From IMG/VR virus record IMGVR_UViG_3300030329_005304, positions 1-56,668 of that record: DNA of 56,668 nucleotides; one strand, given 5' to 3'. Under the pieces are notes generated by a model, which had not been told where the DNA came from, made no database searches, and was given only the letters and a program-made list of their open reading frames with translations. The stretch comes from a virus. Shown here one piece after another: positions 47,564 to 54,544 of this stretch (the first letter of the stretch is position 1; the number at the start of each line of letters is the position of its first letter). Made by a program: the position numbers and the translations under genes.

Positions 47564-47820
47564 CCTTGGTCCAGGCCGGTGAAGATCTTTGATCCAGCCC
47601 CTACCTCCTCCTTAAGTTGACGACCATCGACCAATACCGACCGGCACCCGCACTCAGCGCACCCCCATATCGAGTCCGGGTTGTCCTCTGGATCGGACAC
47701 CGTTTCGCTGTCGACCCAGTCGAGAAGCTCGCCGGTCTCGTCGACAGTCCACTCCTCCTCGATAAGGACAATCGCTGTGAAGCGCTGATGCTTCTCGTTG
47801 TTTGGGCAGGCTAGTTTCAT
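47560..47820 (-). CDS. Small zinc-binding protein (86 aa)
   Basis: ATG at 47820 is nine bases from GGAAGG; the upstream ATG at 47829 lies too close. LACPNNEKHQRFTAIVLIEE and GCAECGCRSVL give a Cys/His set for one zinc ion, with an acidic middle (VDSETVSDPEDNPDS). Stop overlaps the next start. Similar CPN-x-x-x-H/F...C-x-x-C-G small phage proteins exist without assigned role. Confidence 0.6.
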   Translation of the reverse strand: MKLACPNNEKHQRFTAIVLIEEEWTVDETGELLDWVDSETVSDPEDNPDSIWGCAECGCRSVLVDGRQLKEEVGAGSKIFTGLDQG

Positions 47821-47852
47821 GATGCACATCCTTCCTTAGTGGGTGCCGGTTT

Positions 47853-47874
47853 GGGGGCCTTCAAGCAGGCCCCC
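47853..47874 (-). terminator. Hairpin between minus-strand operons
   Basis: gggggcc (47853-47859) pairs with ggccccc (47868-47874), eight-base loop, in the 160-bp gap between the 47984-48382 gene and the 47560-47820 gene. Outer bases ccggt/accgg can add to the stem. No T tract. Confidence 0.5.
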
Positions 47875-47983
47875 CGTTCACCAACCACCGGCAGGCATAG
47901 CCGCTCACATCCCATCTGATGCCACTAGGGAGACCCCGGGCTTCGGGCGGACTTTGGAGGGGGTGGGGCCGCCCTTTCCGTTC

Positions 47984-48382
47984 CTACAGTTGGCCGGTGA
48001 TTACCCGCTTCTCGAACTTGTAGACCTTCCCTGTGACGACGTTTCGCCCCAGGAGTGGGTACTTCTTGGCCCGCGGCTTGATGCCGCAGATGGCAAAGGT
48101 GTCCGGTCCGAAGTTGAACCGCTTGCCCCAGTCGTCCTGCTTGAGGCCGACCTTCCAGGCGTTCTCCCGGAACTCGGTCTGCGCCGGGTCGATGGCCTCA
48201 CCGCTCTCGTTGAGCTCGGGGATCAGGAGCTTGAACGAGACGGGCATCTCGCGCTGGCCGTAGGTGCAGTGCTTCCTTACCAAAGTCACACCATTCTTCT
48301 CGGCGACGGACTCAAGCGCCTCACGGCACTCATCGAGGACACGGCGAACCGTGGCCTTGTCGAACATACGAACCTCACTCAT
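47984..48382 (-). CDS. Unknown beta-rich protein (132 aa)
   Basis: ATG at 48382 with GGAAGGAG upstream; shares a base with the previous TGA. A helical N-terminus (VRMFDKATVRRVLDECREAL) is followed by VTLVRKHCTYGQREMPVSFK and a beta region DTFAICGIKPRAKKYPLLGR ending YKFEKRVITGQL. Looks like a small OB or SH3-like domain. Unknown; coupled with the following genes. Confidence 0.6.
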   Translation of the reverse strand: MSEVRMFDKATVRRVLDECREALESVAEKNGVTLVRKHCTYGQREMPVSFKLLIPELNESGEAIDPAQTEFRENAWKVGLKQDDWGKRFNFGPDTFAICGIKPRAKKYPLLGRNVVTGKVYKFEKRVITGQL

Positions 48383-48606
48383 CACGCACTCCTTCCAGTG
48401 GTTACTCTTCTCCAGACGATGAACTCCCCGGGAACCCGGGAGCACTCGAACAGGAGGTTGATTGCTTCGTGTGGCGCAAGGTTGGAGGTGAAGATGACTA
48501 CTCTTCCCCCCTCCGCCTCATGAGTCACACGAAGGCCTGTGTTGAGCAGAAGCAAAAGCTCCTGCGCGCTCAGTGCCCCGTGCCTACCTATAACTTCGTT
48601 GGGCAT
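48382..48606 (-). CDS. Small hypothetical protein (74 aa)
   Basis: ATG at 48606 after ATGAGGAG; TGATG overlap with the next gene. LSAQELLLLLNTGLRVTHEA, then VVIFTSNLAPHEAINLLFEC. Alternating helix and strand; family not recognised. Confidence 0.55.
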   Translation of the reverse strand: MPNEVIGRHGALSAQELLLLLNTGLRVTHEAEGGRVVIFTSNLAPHEAINLLFECSRVPGEFIVWRRVTTGRSA

Positions 48607-48623
48607 CTCCTCATCTTCCGCCG

Positions 48624-49454
48624 CTATGCGACAACCTGGAGCCCCGTCCTGTGGACGAAGCCGCTCGTATCCCTCGTTGCTGGCCCCTTCGCGTGGAGGA
48701 TGACCCAGCTTCCGGGCTTGTCCCGGAAGCGGATGTCAGTCTCGTCGCCAGAGACAGCAGGGAACCCGAGGAAGTGCCCCCTGCTGATGACCTCGTCGGC
48801 GGCCTCCTTGGCTGCGGACCGAGTCATGCCGCTCTTCGACTGCAGCACGATGGCTGCGTTCATGCCCGCCTCGAGGTACTCGACGGCACGTTCCATCGAG
48901 CCTTCGACCTCGGAGACGGAGTAGGTCAGGTGGTAGTTGTCGGGCGGGGTCCGGTGCTCAAGCGGCCACTTTGTGTAGTCGTACCACCTGACCTCCGGGA
49001 ACTCGTCCAGGATCCCGTACTGCTCCCACTTGATGTCGGAGGTTCCGTTCAGCCTGATGGCTGGAACCATCTCACTCGCCTTCGCTGCCCAGATGTGCCG
49101 CCGGACCTCTTCGCGGAGTTGGGCGAAGAACTCATCGGGGAACAACTTGAACAGCAAGGTCCTCATGACCCTCGCCTTTAGCGACCCGCCGGTCACCAAC
49201 TGTCCCGTCTTGTTGATGCAGACATCGGAGCAGTTGCCGGCGAACGGGCAGACGTTGTAGCCGGACTCGTCGTGTGGGCTGAGGTGGGCCACCGCAGTGA
49301 GCACGCCCTTCTTCTGCCCCTTGTTGACCTTGAAGTTCTTCCCGAAGATCTGACGAACCCGACCCCCGTCTGTGTACTTCAGACGAGACAGGAGGTCCGG
49401 GTCTTGTGCGTTGACCCCAAAGGAAGCGAGCACCTTCTCGACCCTAAGGAGCAC
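48624..49454 (-). CDS. GP88/DUF7227-like phage protein (276 aa)
   Basis: GTG at 49454, seven bases after GAGG. Key features: KKGVLTAVAHLSPHDESGYN then CPFAGNCSDVC at about residues 69-79 (three to four Cys), VPAIRLNGTSDIKWEQYG near 130, VRWYDYTKWPLEHR near 155, and DNYHLTYSVSEVEGSMERAV. This combination matches my recollection of a family seen in many actinophages, called GP88/DUF7227; its function is not established. The Cys cluster suggests a metal cofactor. Co-occurs here with a DNA methyltransferase. Confidence 0.7.
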   Translation of the reverse strand: MLLRVEKVLASFGVNAQDPDLLSRLKYTDGGRVRQIFGKNFKVNKGQKKGVLTAVAHLSPHDESGYNVCPFAGNCSDVCINKTGQLVTGGSLKARVMRTLLFKLFPDEFFAQLREEVRRHIWAAKASEMVPAIRLNGTSDIKWEQYGILDEFPEVRWYDYTKWPLEHRTPPDNYHLTYSVSEVEGSMERAVEYLEAGMNAAIVLQSKSGMTRSAAKEAADEVISRGHFLGFPAVSGDETDIRFRDKPGSWVILHAKGPATRDTSGFVHRTGLQVVA

Positions 49455-49456
49455 GA

Positions 49457-49681
49457 CTAGTCCTCGCCAAGAGCCTTGGCCAACGCGGCCAAGCCCTTCC
49501 AGTCGACCTTTGGACTAGGGGTCCCGTACATTGTCTTCATGGGGACGCCCTTCCTCCTATAGGAGGACGCCCTGGTCGACGCGGCTGCCCGGGTAAGGCC
49601 CGTCCGCCTCATGACCTCCGCAACAGACGAACTGGTCTGCCAGACCGTCACGAACTCAGAAGCACTCAATCGCTTTGGCAT
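49457..49681 (-). CDS. Small helix-turn-helix protein (74 aa)
   Basis: ATG at 49681 after AGGAGGG. SASEFVTVWQTSSSVAEVMR, RTGLTRAAASTRASSYRRKG and VPMKTM give a compact HTH: W-Q-x-x-x-x-V-x-E-V then G-L-T-x-x-A-x-x-x-R-A and K-G-V. This is a phage-specific HTH type known from small genes in tailed phages. Candidate regulator. Confidence 0.7.
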   Translation of the reverse strand: MPKRLSASEFVTVWQTSSSVAEVMRRTGLTRAAASTRASSYRRKGVPMKTMYGTPSPKVDWKGLAALAKALGED

Positions 49682-49932
49682 CACACACCCTCCTCGACGA
49701 TCAGGGTGCATTCCCCGTCGTCGCTGATCTCAATTCGAGACTTCCCCAGGACAACAGAGAGCAGGACCCCCGCCTCCGTGCCAGCAAAAGTCTCAGCCAG
49801 AAGACGAAGCCGAACCGACTCGTCAACAAAAGCCTTCTCGTAACTATCGGCGCCGATATGGAGGACCCAGTCGATAAACCCAGACCCCAACTTCAAAGGG
49901 ATAAGACCAACGCCCTTCTGACCATCACCCAT
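49681..49932 (-). CDS. Small hypothetical protein (83 aa)
   Basis: ATG at 49932 after GGAAGGAG; TGATG overlap with the next gene. GVGLIPLKLGSGFIDWVLHI, a helix DESVRLRLLAETFAG, and beta strands GVLLSVVLGKSRIEIS and CTLIVEEG. No family recognised. Confidence 0.55.
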   Translation of the reverse strand: MGDGQKGVGLIPLKLGSGFIDWVLHIGADSYEKAFVDESVRLRLLAETFAGTEAGVLLSVVLGKSRIEISDDGECTLIVEEGV

Positions 49933-49990
49933 CACACACACTCCTTCCAAGGTTTTAAGTTTGCCACAGCAACCCCAACATGTCAACCGT

Positions 49991-50012
49991 CCCGCCTAGT
50001 TTTATTGGCGGG
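49991..50012 (-). terminator. Hairpin downstream of the 50032-50607 gene
   Basis: cccgcc (49991-49996) and ggcggg (50007-50012), AT-rich ten-base loop. It lies about 20 bp past the stop. A longer outer pairing (ccaaca...tgttgg) is possible. Confidence 0.45.
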
Positions 50013-50031
50013 GCCGCTTCTGCCTGTTGGG

Positions 50032-50607
50032 CTAGTTGTTTTGTTGGTCCCTTACGAGTTCCCAGGGAACCCACACCCACGACTCCACGTATGCGCCCTC
50101 TTTTCGGTACCGCATGTTTCGCTGGACCTTTGCGTTGTTCTTGACGTGGATGTTCGGGCCAGAGCTGGTGAAGCCCGGGTACTCCTTCTCGGGCTTGTGC
50201 GTCGTCTTGGCCATGTGTTCGACGTCTTCGAGCATGTGGCTCGCGACCTGCCGATACGTCGCGTCCTCTTCTCGGTCGCTGTCGCCCAGGACGTCACATA
50301 GCCCGTGAATGTCCCTATCCCAGCACGACCGGCACGTGGTGTAGGCCTCGGGGGCAGAGCCCTTTCTGTTCACTTCGATCTGAACAGAGTCGGGGTCTGG
50401 CACACCGCACAGATGGCACGTCGCACACACCTCACACAGTTCTCGGTCCATGTCGCCGTCTCCAAAGTCGTCTGGCGGTACCGACTCGCCGCACCTGGAG
50501 CAGACGATGCAGCCGCACTCAGCCGTCCCGCTGGGGTGCTCGAGTCCGCCGCAGAGGTGGCAGTTGGTGTAGTAGTTGTCCCAGTCGTCTGGAAGGTTCC
50601 AACCCAT
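50032..50607 (-). CDS. Multi-zinc-ribbon protein (191 aa)
   Basis: ATG at 50607 overlaps the upstream TGA (TGATG), with GAGGGGGAG before it. The first 100 residues contain five Cys pairs: CHLC, CGCIVCSRC, CEVC, CHLC and CRSC, enough for two or three zinc sites of the ribbon or RING-like type. The second half (KTTHKPEKEYPGFTSSGPNI, then KVQRNMRYRKEGAY) is mixed. Possibly a DNA- or protein-binding adaptor; not identified. Confidence 0.65.
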   Translation of the reverse strand: MGWNLPDDWDNYYTNCHLCGGLEHPSGTAECGCIVCSRCGESVPPDDFGDGDMDRELCEVCATCHLCGVPDPDSVQIEVNRKGSAPEAYTTCRSCWDRDIHGLCDVLGDSDREEDATYRQVASHMLEDVEHMAKTTHKPEKEYPGFTSSGPNIHVKNNAKVQRNMRYRKEGAYVESWVWVPWELVRDQQNN

Positions 50608-50864
50608 CACTCCCCCTCAAGCGGTCGGTCTCGGTCGGGCAAGTCCAGCCACTCCCCGTATTTGACAGGCATCCACCCGCCAGGAATCCCGCTATCGAGC
50701 GCCTCCTCCATGTACTTCCTGTACCCATCGAGAAGGTTCCGCCTCTCGATGAGGTCCAGGAACACGTCGGTCTGCCAACCAACCCCGAACTGCTCAACAA
50801 GCGCCCTCAGCAGCGCCTTCTCTCCGGTGCTCTTTGAGCGAAGCAAGCTTGAACCATCACCCAC
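50607..50864 (-). CDS. Small helical protein (85 aa)
   Basis: GTG at 50864 follows GGAAGGAGAGAGAC, and a TACCC-type palindrome abuts the ribosome site. LLRALVEQFGVGWQTDVFLD and GYRKYMEEALDSGIPGGWMP are helices; the end is acidic. Stop overlaps the next start. No family recognised. Confidence 0.6.
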   Translation of the reverse strand: MGDGSSLLRSKSTGEKALLRALVEQFGVGWQTDVFLDLIERRNLLDGYRKYMEEALDSGIPGGWMPVKYGEWLDLPDRDRPLEGE

Positions 50865-50879
50865 GTCTCTCTCCTTCCT

Positions 50880-50895
50880 TACCCAACATTGGGTA
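50880..50895 (-). promoter_or_regulatory. TACCC-type palindrome before the 50864 gene
   Basis: TACCCAACATTGGGTA, perfect arms with AACATT centre; abuts GGAAGGAG on the minus strand. It is the clearest copy of the second family. Confidence 0.75.
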
Positions 50896-50900
50896 GTGAA

Positions 50901-51443
50901 CTACCAGAACCAACGACGGCCCTTGTTGGGGACCGCACAGTCGATCTTGATGTCGTTGAACTCCTTGCCATCCTCGCCCTTGCCGGTGAATAGCGCCCTG
51001 ACGTCTGCGCTGATTACACGGACTGACGTGATGGACCCCACGGCTTCCGCAGAGGACCGCAGTTCGTTCACAAGCTCTCGCATTGGGACGCTGTAGCCAG
51101 CGGACCACCCGATGCATGTGAGCTTCTCGCTCATGCCCTCCAAGAGGAGGGGGATCGGGATTTCGTGAAACTCGACGGTCACCGAGTAGTCAGCCTCGCG
51201 GTCACCGTCGTCCTCCGACAGTTCCTCCCGGACAAGGCTGACTCTCTTGATCGTCCACTGCCCATCTTGGACCCACTCATAAGGGATGTCCGGGTCCAGT
51301 TCCTCTAGGAGTTCGCTGTGCTCAAGATCAGCAGCGAACCACTCAGCCGAGTGGTGGGGGCTCTCAACCCCCACCACTAGGAACTGAACCTCCACGCCCA
51401 GGATGACGTGTCCCTCCATGCCGCCTGTAATCCAATAACCCAC
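50901..51443 (-). CDS. Unknown beta-rich protein (180 aa)
   Basis: GTG at 51443 is seven bases after GGAAGG; the frame continues upstream through the palindrome but has no ribosome site there. Strands HVILGVEVQFLVVGVESPHH, DGQWTIKRVSLVREELSEDD and ADYSVTVEFHEIPIPLLLEG alternate with helices (MRELVNELRSSAEAVGSI). The tail carries ADVRALFTGKGEDGKEFND. Unknown; likely an early accessory protein. Confidence 0.6.
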   Translation of the reverse strand: MGYWITGGMEGHVILGVEVQFLVVGVESPHHSAEWFAADLEHSELLEELDPDIPYEWVQDGQWTIKRVSLVREELSEDDGDREADYSVTVEFHEIPIPLLLEGMSEKLTCIGWSAGYSVPMRELVNELRSSAEAVGSITSVRVISADVRALFTGKGEDGKEFNDIKIDCAVPNKGRRWFW

Positions 51444-51457
51444 AAGCCATCCTTCCC

Positions 51458-51473
51458 TACCCAGCGTTGGGTA
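51458..51473 (-). promoter_or_regulatory. TACCC-type palindrome before the 51443 gene
   Basis: TACCC-AGCGTT-GGGTA. The arms are kept while the centre differs (AGCGTT against AACATT), indicating that the arms are the conserved part. It abuts GGGAAGG. Confidence 0.7.
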
Positions 51474-51474
51474 G

Positions 51475-51804
51475 TCATCCAGTGTGAATAAGGTCGCCGC
51501 AGATGGCACATTCCCATCCGTGGTAGTACCTCCCGTCTTCCCAGAACTCGTAGGACTTGGGGGTCTCGCTGCAGTCGTGTCCCTTGCGTTCGATCTTCTC
51601 CTTCAGCTCTCGCTCTCCTTCGAGGCGGGCCTCCTCCACCTCTTCGGAGGTCATCTTGACCCAGTTGCCCTTGTCGTCCGTCCGGTAGGACGCCCACCTG
51701 CCCCCCCTGGTGTCGATGCTTGTCCGGTCCATCGCATCCTCCCTGGCCTGCTTCCGTGCCATGTCCGCCCTCCTCATCAGGCTGTCCAGCACGTTGTCGG
51801 TCAT
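51475..51804 (-). CDS. Small protein with zinc-binding C-terminus (109 aa)
   Basis: ATG at 51804 overlaps the upstream stop (ATGA). An Arg-rich N-terminal helix (LMRRADMARKQAREDAMDRT) and a Glu-rich helix (EEVEEARLEGERELKEKIER) precede KGHDCSETPKSYEFWEDG and WECAICGDLIHTG, giving a Cys/His zinc site. Helix plus single zinc finger is common in phage accessory proteins. Confidence 0.6.
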   Translation of the reverse strand: MTDNVLDSLMRRADMARKQAREDAMDRTSIDTRGGRWASYRTDDKGNWVKMTSEEVEEARLEGERELKEKIERKGHDCSETPKSYEFWEDGRYYHGWECAICGDLIHTG

Positions 51805-52205
51805 GGGTCTGTCTTGATTGACAGGTGTCCAATGTGGATATCCCCGTCCTCGTCGCACACTGAGCACAAGAACTCCTGAGAGAACTCCACGACATGCCCC
51901 CCGTAGATCGCCGGCTTGTCGCCGAGAGCCCCTACCGGGAAGCACCCAATCAGACCAGCGTCAACCCCGTACCACCGACCCTCGCCGTCCCAGAACCTGC
52001 CGTCGCCCCAGGCTGTTCGCGAGCTGAAGAAGGTGGTCCCGTGGTACTCGAAGACCCCTTTGTCGCTACGAGGGTGCCGCTCGTCCAGTTGCAGGCAGTT
52101 TGTCTGGGCAAGAAGGTGGTCCCAGTCGTACCCATTCTTTTCGGAGAGCACGTAGCAGAGGTCGCCAACGTAGTACTTCCCCGGAGGGAAACGCTCTTCA
52201 TTCAC
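51801..52205 (-). CDS. Conserved phage protein with GKYYVGD motif (134 aa)
   Basis: ATG at 52205 after AGGAG. FPPGKYYVGDLCYVLSEKNG (residues 6-25) then TTFFSSRTAWGDGRFWDGEG, WYGVDAGLIGCFPVGALG and GGHVVEFSQEFLCSVCDEDG. The order P-G-x-Y-x-x-G-D-x-C-Y-V ... T-x-x-G-D-G-x-x ... V-D-(A/S)-G-x-I matches a common small phage protein family with unknown role. Confidence 0.65.
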   Translation of the reverse strand: MNEERFPPGKYYVGDLCYVLSEKNGYDWDHLLAQTNCLQLDERHPRSDKGVFEYHGTTFFSSRTAWGDGRFWDGEGRWYGVDAGLIGCFPVGALGDKPAIYGGHVVEFSQEFLCSVCDEDGDIHIGHLSIKTDP

Positions 52206-52213
52206 ATCTACTC

Positions 52214-52276
52214 CTACTCAGCCGCGACGATGGCGGCGATGATTGACACCCAGGCAACTACAGAGATCGCAGTCAC
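52214..52276 (-). CDS. Possible 20-residue membrane micropeptide
   Basis: GTG at 52276 overlaps the TGA of the upstream gene (GTGA) and TAG is at 52214, nine bases before the next start's leader. It reads TAISVVAWVSIIAAIVAA with almost only hydrophobic residues, a plausible transmembrane helix. There is no own Shine-Dalgarno other than that of coupling. Could be chance. Confidence 0.35.
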   Translation of the reverse strand: MTAISVVAWVSIIAAIVAAE

Positions 52277-52536
52277 CGACCGAGGACCGGAAAAGTCCAC
52301 TCCTCGACGCTGCCGTTCCCCCCAAACAGAGCTCCGCCGTCGTTCCCCTCATCGTCTTGGGATGGGAAGATGTAGGACCCGTCATCGAAGGCGATGACGA
52401 GGGAGCGGCTGTACCAACCCATGTCCTCTGCCTCCTCTGCCGTCAGGTACCTGACCGACACGACGCTCCGTCCGACCAGGCGGTCCCTCGCGTACTTGTT
52501 CCAGTGCTTGTCTCGCTCTTCGGTGTTCTTGAACAT
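52273..52536 (-). CDS. Small conserved-type hypothetical (87 aa)
   Basis: ATG at 52536 follows GGAAGGAAAG, which abuts a TGACCAC palindrome. WNKYARDRLVGRSVVSVRYL, then LTAEEAEDMGWYSRSLVIAF and DDGSYIFPSQDDEGNDGGAL; this is the plan of small phage proteins in which a beta-hairpin surrounds a DDG-x-x-I/L-x-P-S-x-D-D-E-G-N motif. Function unknown. Confidence 0.65.
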   Translation of the reverse strand: MFKNTEERDKHWNKYARDRLVGRSVVSVRYLTAEEAEDMGWYSRSLVIAFDDGSYIFPSQDDEGNDGGALFGGNGSVEEWTFPVLGR

Positions 52537-52549
52537 GTCTTTCCTTCCT

Positions 52550-52565
52550 TGACCACTAGTGGTCA
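52550..52565 (-). promoter_or_regulatory. TGACCAC-type palindrome before the 52536 gene
   Basis: TGACCAC-TA-GTGGTCA abuts AAGGAAGGA. Its left part is within the stop region of the preceding gene (52563). Confidence 0.75.
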
Positions 52566-52832
52566 GTTTCCTCTGTAGGACGAGTAGCCCCGAATGGGGG
52601 TGTCCTCCTGGTAGACCTCTTCTATCGACGGGGAACTTCCGATCCCATCTCGGTACGCCTTAAGGAACGTGCCCGCATCGCAGTCCTCCTCGAGATAGAC
52701 GAGATCGCCCTTCACGTAGGAGAAAGACGAGATGTCTGCGGCGATGCCGAGCTCGACCAGTAGGCTATGTGGGACCTCCAGCCACCCGTGACCCGGGTCG
52801 CTGTAGAACTTGAGTCGGTAACTGTCGTACAT
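52563..52832 (-). CDS. Small hypothetical protein (89 aa)
   Basis: ATG at 52832 with AGGAG six bases upstream. YRLKFYSDPGHGWLEVPHSL, then LVELGIAADISSFSYVKGDL and VYLEEDCDAGTFLKAYRDG. The SDPGHGWLEV ... L-V-E-L-G-I ... I-S-x-(F/Y)-S-Y x-x-G-D-x-(V/A)-Y-L-E-E-D-C-D-A arrangement is one I recall from many phages. Role unknown. Confidence 0.7.
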   Translation of the reverse strand: MYDSYRLKFYSDPGHGWLEVPHSLLVELGIAADISSFSYVKGDLVYLEEDCDAGTFLKAYRDGIGSSPSIEEVYQEDTPIRGYSSYRGN

Positions 52833-52841
52833 TTCCGACTC

Positions 52842-53156
52842 CTAGCTCGAGGCCCAGCCGAAGAAGAGGTACCCTCGGCCGGTCTCCACGCAGCCAGCAG
52901 GGCCCCACTTGTCGCTCACCTTGCCCTCCTCCGTGCTGCCGTCGTCTTCTCCGTACAGAAGCCTGTCCACGCACTCCTCGGGGGTCTCATCCTCTTCGGG
53001 CACGATGATCATGAACCCGTCCTTTTCGGCGATTGTCCCTGTGTAGCCACCGTTTCCGTGCTCCCACCTGGCGGAGTCCACCGCCTCCTTGAACGCAGAC
53101 AATGGTGTCGAGTTCTTTGATCGTGGGATGAAGACCGTGAAGTCGACGGCGCCCAT
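52842..53156 (-). CDS. Small hypothetical protein (104 aa)
   Basis: ATG at 53156 overlaps the previous TAA (TAATG). DFTVFIPRSKNSTPLSAFKE, then ARWEHGNGGYTGTIAEKDGF and DETPEECVDRLLYGEDDGST, WGPAGCVETGRGYLFFGWAS. GGYTGTIAEK is a recurring segment in phage accessory proteins of unknown function. Confidence 0.6.
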   Translation of the reverse strand: MGAVDFTVFIPRSKNSTPLSAFKEAVDSARWEHGNGGYTGTIAEKDGFMIIVPEEDETPEECVDRLLYGEDDGSTEEGKVSDKWGPAGCVETGRGYLFFGWASS

Positions 53157-53599
53157 TAGGGACGCTCCGTTCGGCCGAGGAAGGTCCGGATGGATCGGAG
53201 CAGGACGAAGTAGGCCTCGATGCAGTCGACCGCAGACTCTCCGTCCCGCCGGAATCCCTCGGTGATGCGATCCAGGTGCACGTCCTGTTCGTCGCGGTCG
53301 ACATCTCCAGAGTGCCCAAGCTTTTGCAGTTCTGTTCGGAGTCTTTCGAGGGCCGAGGGCCACTCATGGATGTAACGGGCCAGCTCGGCAACGCCTCCCC
53401 CCGTCTCCATGAGCTTGATGACGATGTCGTCGTCGTCGACACCAATCTCGAAAGACCTGATGCCCACGTCGTCGAGGTGGTCGTTCAGGTCGATGTCCCC
53501 AATGTGGTATCCGCCGATCTCGACCTCGAGGCAGGGGGCTCCCTCGAACTCGTACTCGCGCATCTCAATAGAATCGGAGTGGCTTGAAAAAATAGGCAT
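53156..53599 (-). CDS. Acidic hypothetical protein (147 aa)
   Basis: ATG at 53599 after GGAAGGAACAAG. Beta strands REYEFEGAPCLEVEIGGYHI and GIRSFEIGVDDDDIVIKLME precede a long helix GGGVAELARYIHEWPSALER. The tail CIEAYFVLLRSIRTFLGRTE is helical. Very acidic overall, so DNA mimicry is conceivable, but nothing specific supports it. Confidence 0.6.
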   Translation of the reverse strand: MPIFSSHSDSIEMREYEFEGAPCLEVEIGGYHIGDIDLNDHLDDVGIRSFEIGVDDDDIVIKLMETGGGVAELARYIHEWPSALERLRTELQKLGHSGDVDRDEQDVHLDRITEGFRRDGESAVDCIEAYFVLLRSIRTFLGRTERP

Positions 53600-53641
53600 C
53601 TCTTGTTCCTTCCGTGTTGTGCCGTTTATTCGGCTCGGTAC

Positions 53642-53983
53642 CTACGCCGGGTAGACGCAGGCGACTGCGGGGTTGACGAACTCGATGTACGCATCTCCGA
53701 GGCGCTCACTCGCCTTGAAGGACACGTCCATCCCTTCGCCGTAGTATTCGAGTGGGATCTGACAGTCGCCCTGTCCGCCGCGTGGCTCCATCAGGATCGT
53801 GGCAACCACGCCACGACCACCCCACTCGTATGGGTCGCCAGCGAGGACGTACCCGTTCTTGACCAGATTGCTCGCCCTGACCCGGGATGACTGCGGCTCG
53901 TCAACTGACCACTCCTGGCCAGCCACCCCACAAGACTCGGTGATCGCAAGCGCGACCGTCTTCGCAATACCTCTCTTCGTCAT
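53642..53983 (-). CDS. Hypothetical protein (113 aa)
   Basis: ATG at 53983 with GGAGGAG; TGATG overlap with the previous stop. SSRVRASNLVKNGYVLAGDP, EWGGRGVVATILMEPRGGQG and GEGMDVSFKASERLGDAYIE suggest a compact beta fold. Unknown. Confidence 0.55.
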   Translation of the reverse strand: MTKRGIAKTVALAITESCGVAGQEWSVDEPQSSRVRASNLVKNGYVLAGDPYEWGGRGVVATILMEPRGGQGDCQIPLEYYGEGMDVSFKASERLGDAYIEFVNPAVACVYPA

Positions 53984-54201
53984 CACTCCTCCTTCCAGCG
54001 GTAGACAATCCGCTCTCCATTGGTTTGGGCAGCAACCACCACACGAGTAGGCGCATGGCAGACCCGAGCAACCCGACCGTCCTTGTCGACGCAGAGGTAC
54101 CTAAACCCCCGACCCCAACAGGAGCCACGCTCGAAGCCGGCGACCGAGAACTCCTTCCCGTCAATCACCACAGCCTCCGCAACTGGCGGAGATTCGCTCA
54201 C
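53983..54201 (-). CDS. Small hypothetical protein (72 aa)
   Basis: GTG at 54201 sits four bases after GGAGG and overlaps the preceding TGA (GTGA). VIDGKEFSVAGFERGSCWGR, FRYLCVDKDGRVARVCHAPT and VVVAAQTNGERIVYRWKEE form repeated beta strands. Unknown. Confidence 0.6.
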   Translation of the reverse strand: MSESPPVAEAVVIDGKEFSVAGFERGSCWGRGFRYLCVDKDGRVARVCHAPTRVVVAAQTNGERIVYRWKEE

Positions 54202-54344
54202 GCTTCCTCCATCCAGTGCGTGCCCGCACCGTGTTTGCTGTTCATGGCAGCGCAGGCGAGGGACGCCACGAAAAACGAGACGGGGGACCCATGACCCTGC
54301 GCGTTGCCGATTCTCCAGTGAACGACCCACTCGCCACCCATCAT
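54198..54344 (-). CDS. Very small coupled protein (48 aa)
   Basis: ATG at 54344 lies seven bases after GGGAGGG and overlaps the TGA of the upstream gene; its own TGA overlaps the next GTG. MMGGEWVVHWRIGNAQGHGS, then PVSFFVASLACAAMNSKHGA. Both overlaps and the ribosome site support a real gene, below normal length cut-offs. Its G-G-E-W-x-V-H-W start recurs in small phage proteins. Confidence 0.6.
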   Translation of the reverse strand: MMGGEWVVHWRIGNAQGHGSPVSFFVASLACAAMNSKHGAGTHWMEEA

Positions 54345-54544
54345 GTGTGAACCCTCCCATCAGGAGAGACCCCAGCCTCCAGGACAGGGTCGTCCTCGTG
54401 TGGCTCAGTTCCTCTCCTGTGGAGAATCACGGTGACCCAGCCGGGCGGCAGGTCGAACGGTTCCGTCCTCACATCTACCTCCTTTAGTGTGGTGTTGAAC
54501 CTGTCGGCCAGACTCCTGACCGCATCAAGCTGCAGTTCGGTCAC
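54341..54544 (-). CDS. Small hypothetical protein (67 aa)
   Basis: GTG at 54544 overlaps the previous TGA (GTGA). A helix ELQLDAVRSLADRFNTTLKE, then FDLPPGWVTVILHRRG and VLEAGVSPDGRVHT. The L-P-x-G-W/Y-V ... G-V-S-P-D/E-G-R-V-H order is one I recall in phage proteins near the end of early operons. Unknown role. Confidence 0.6.
   Translation of the reverse strand: MTELQLDAVRSLADRFNTTLKEVDVRTEPFDLPPGWVTVILHRRGTEPHEDDPVLEAGVSPDGRVHT

Noticed and set aside
53900-53924. Possible further TGACCA-type palindrome near 53906
   Set aside because: tgaccactcctggcca has a mismatch in the arm and lies in coding sequence away from a start.
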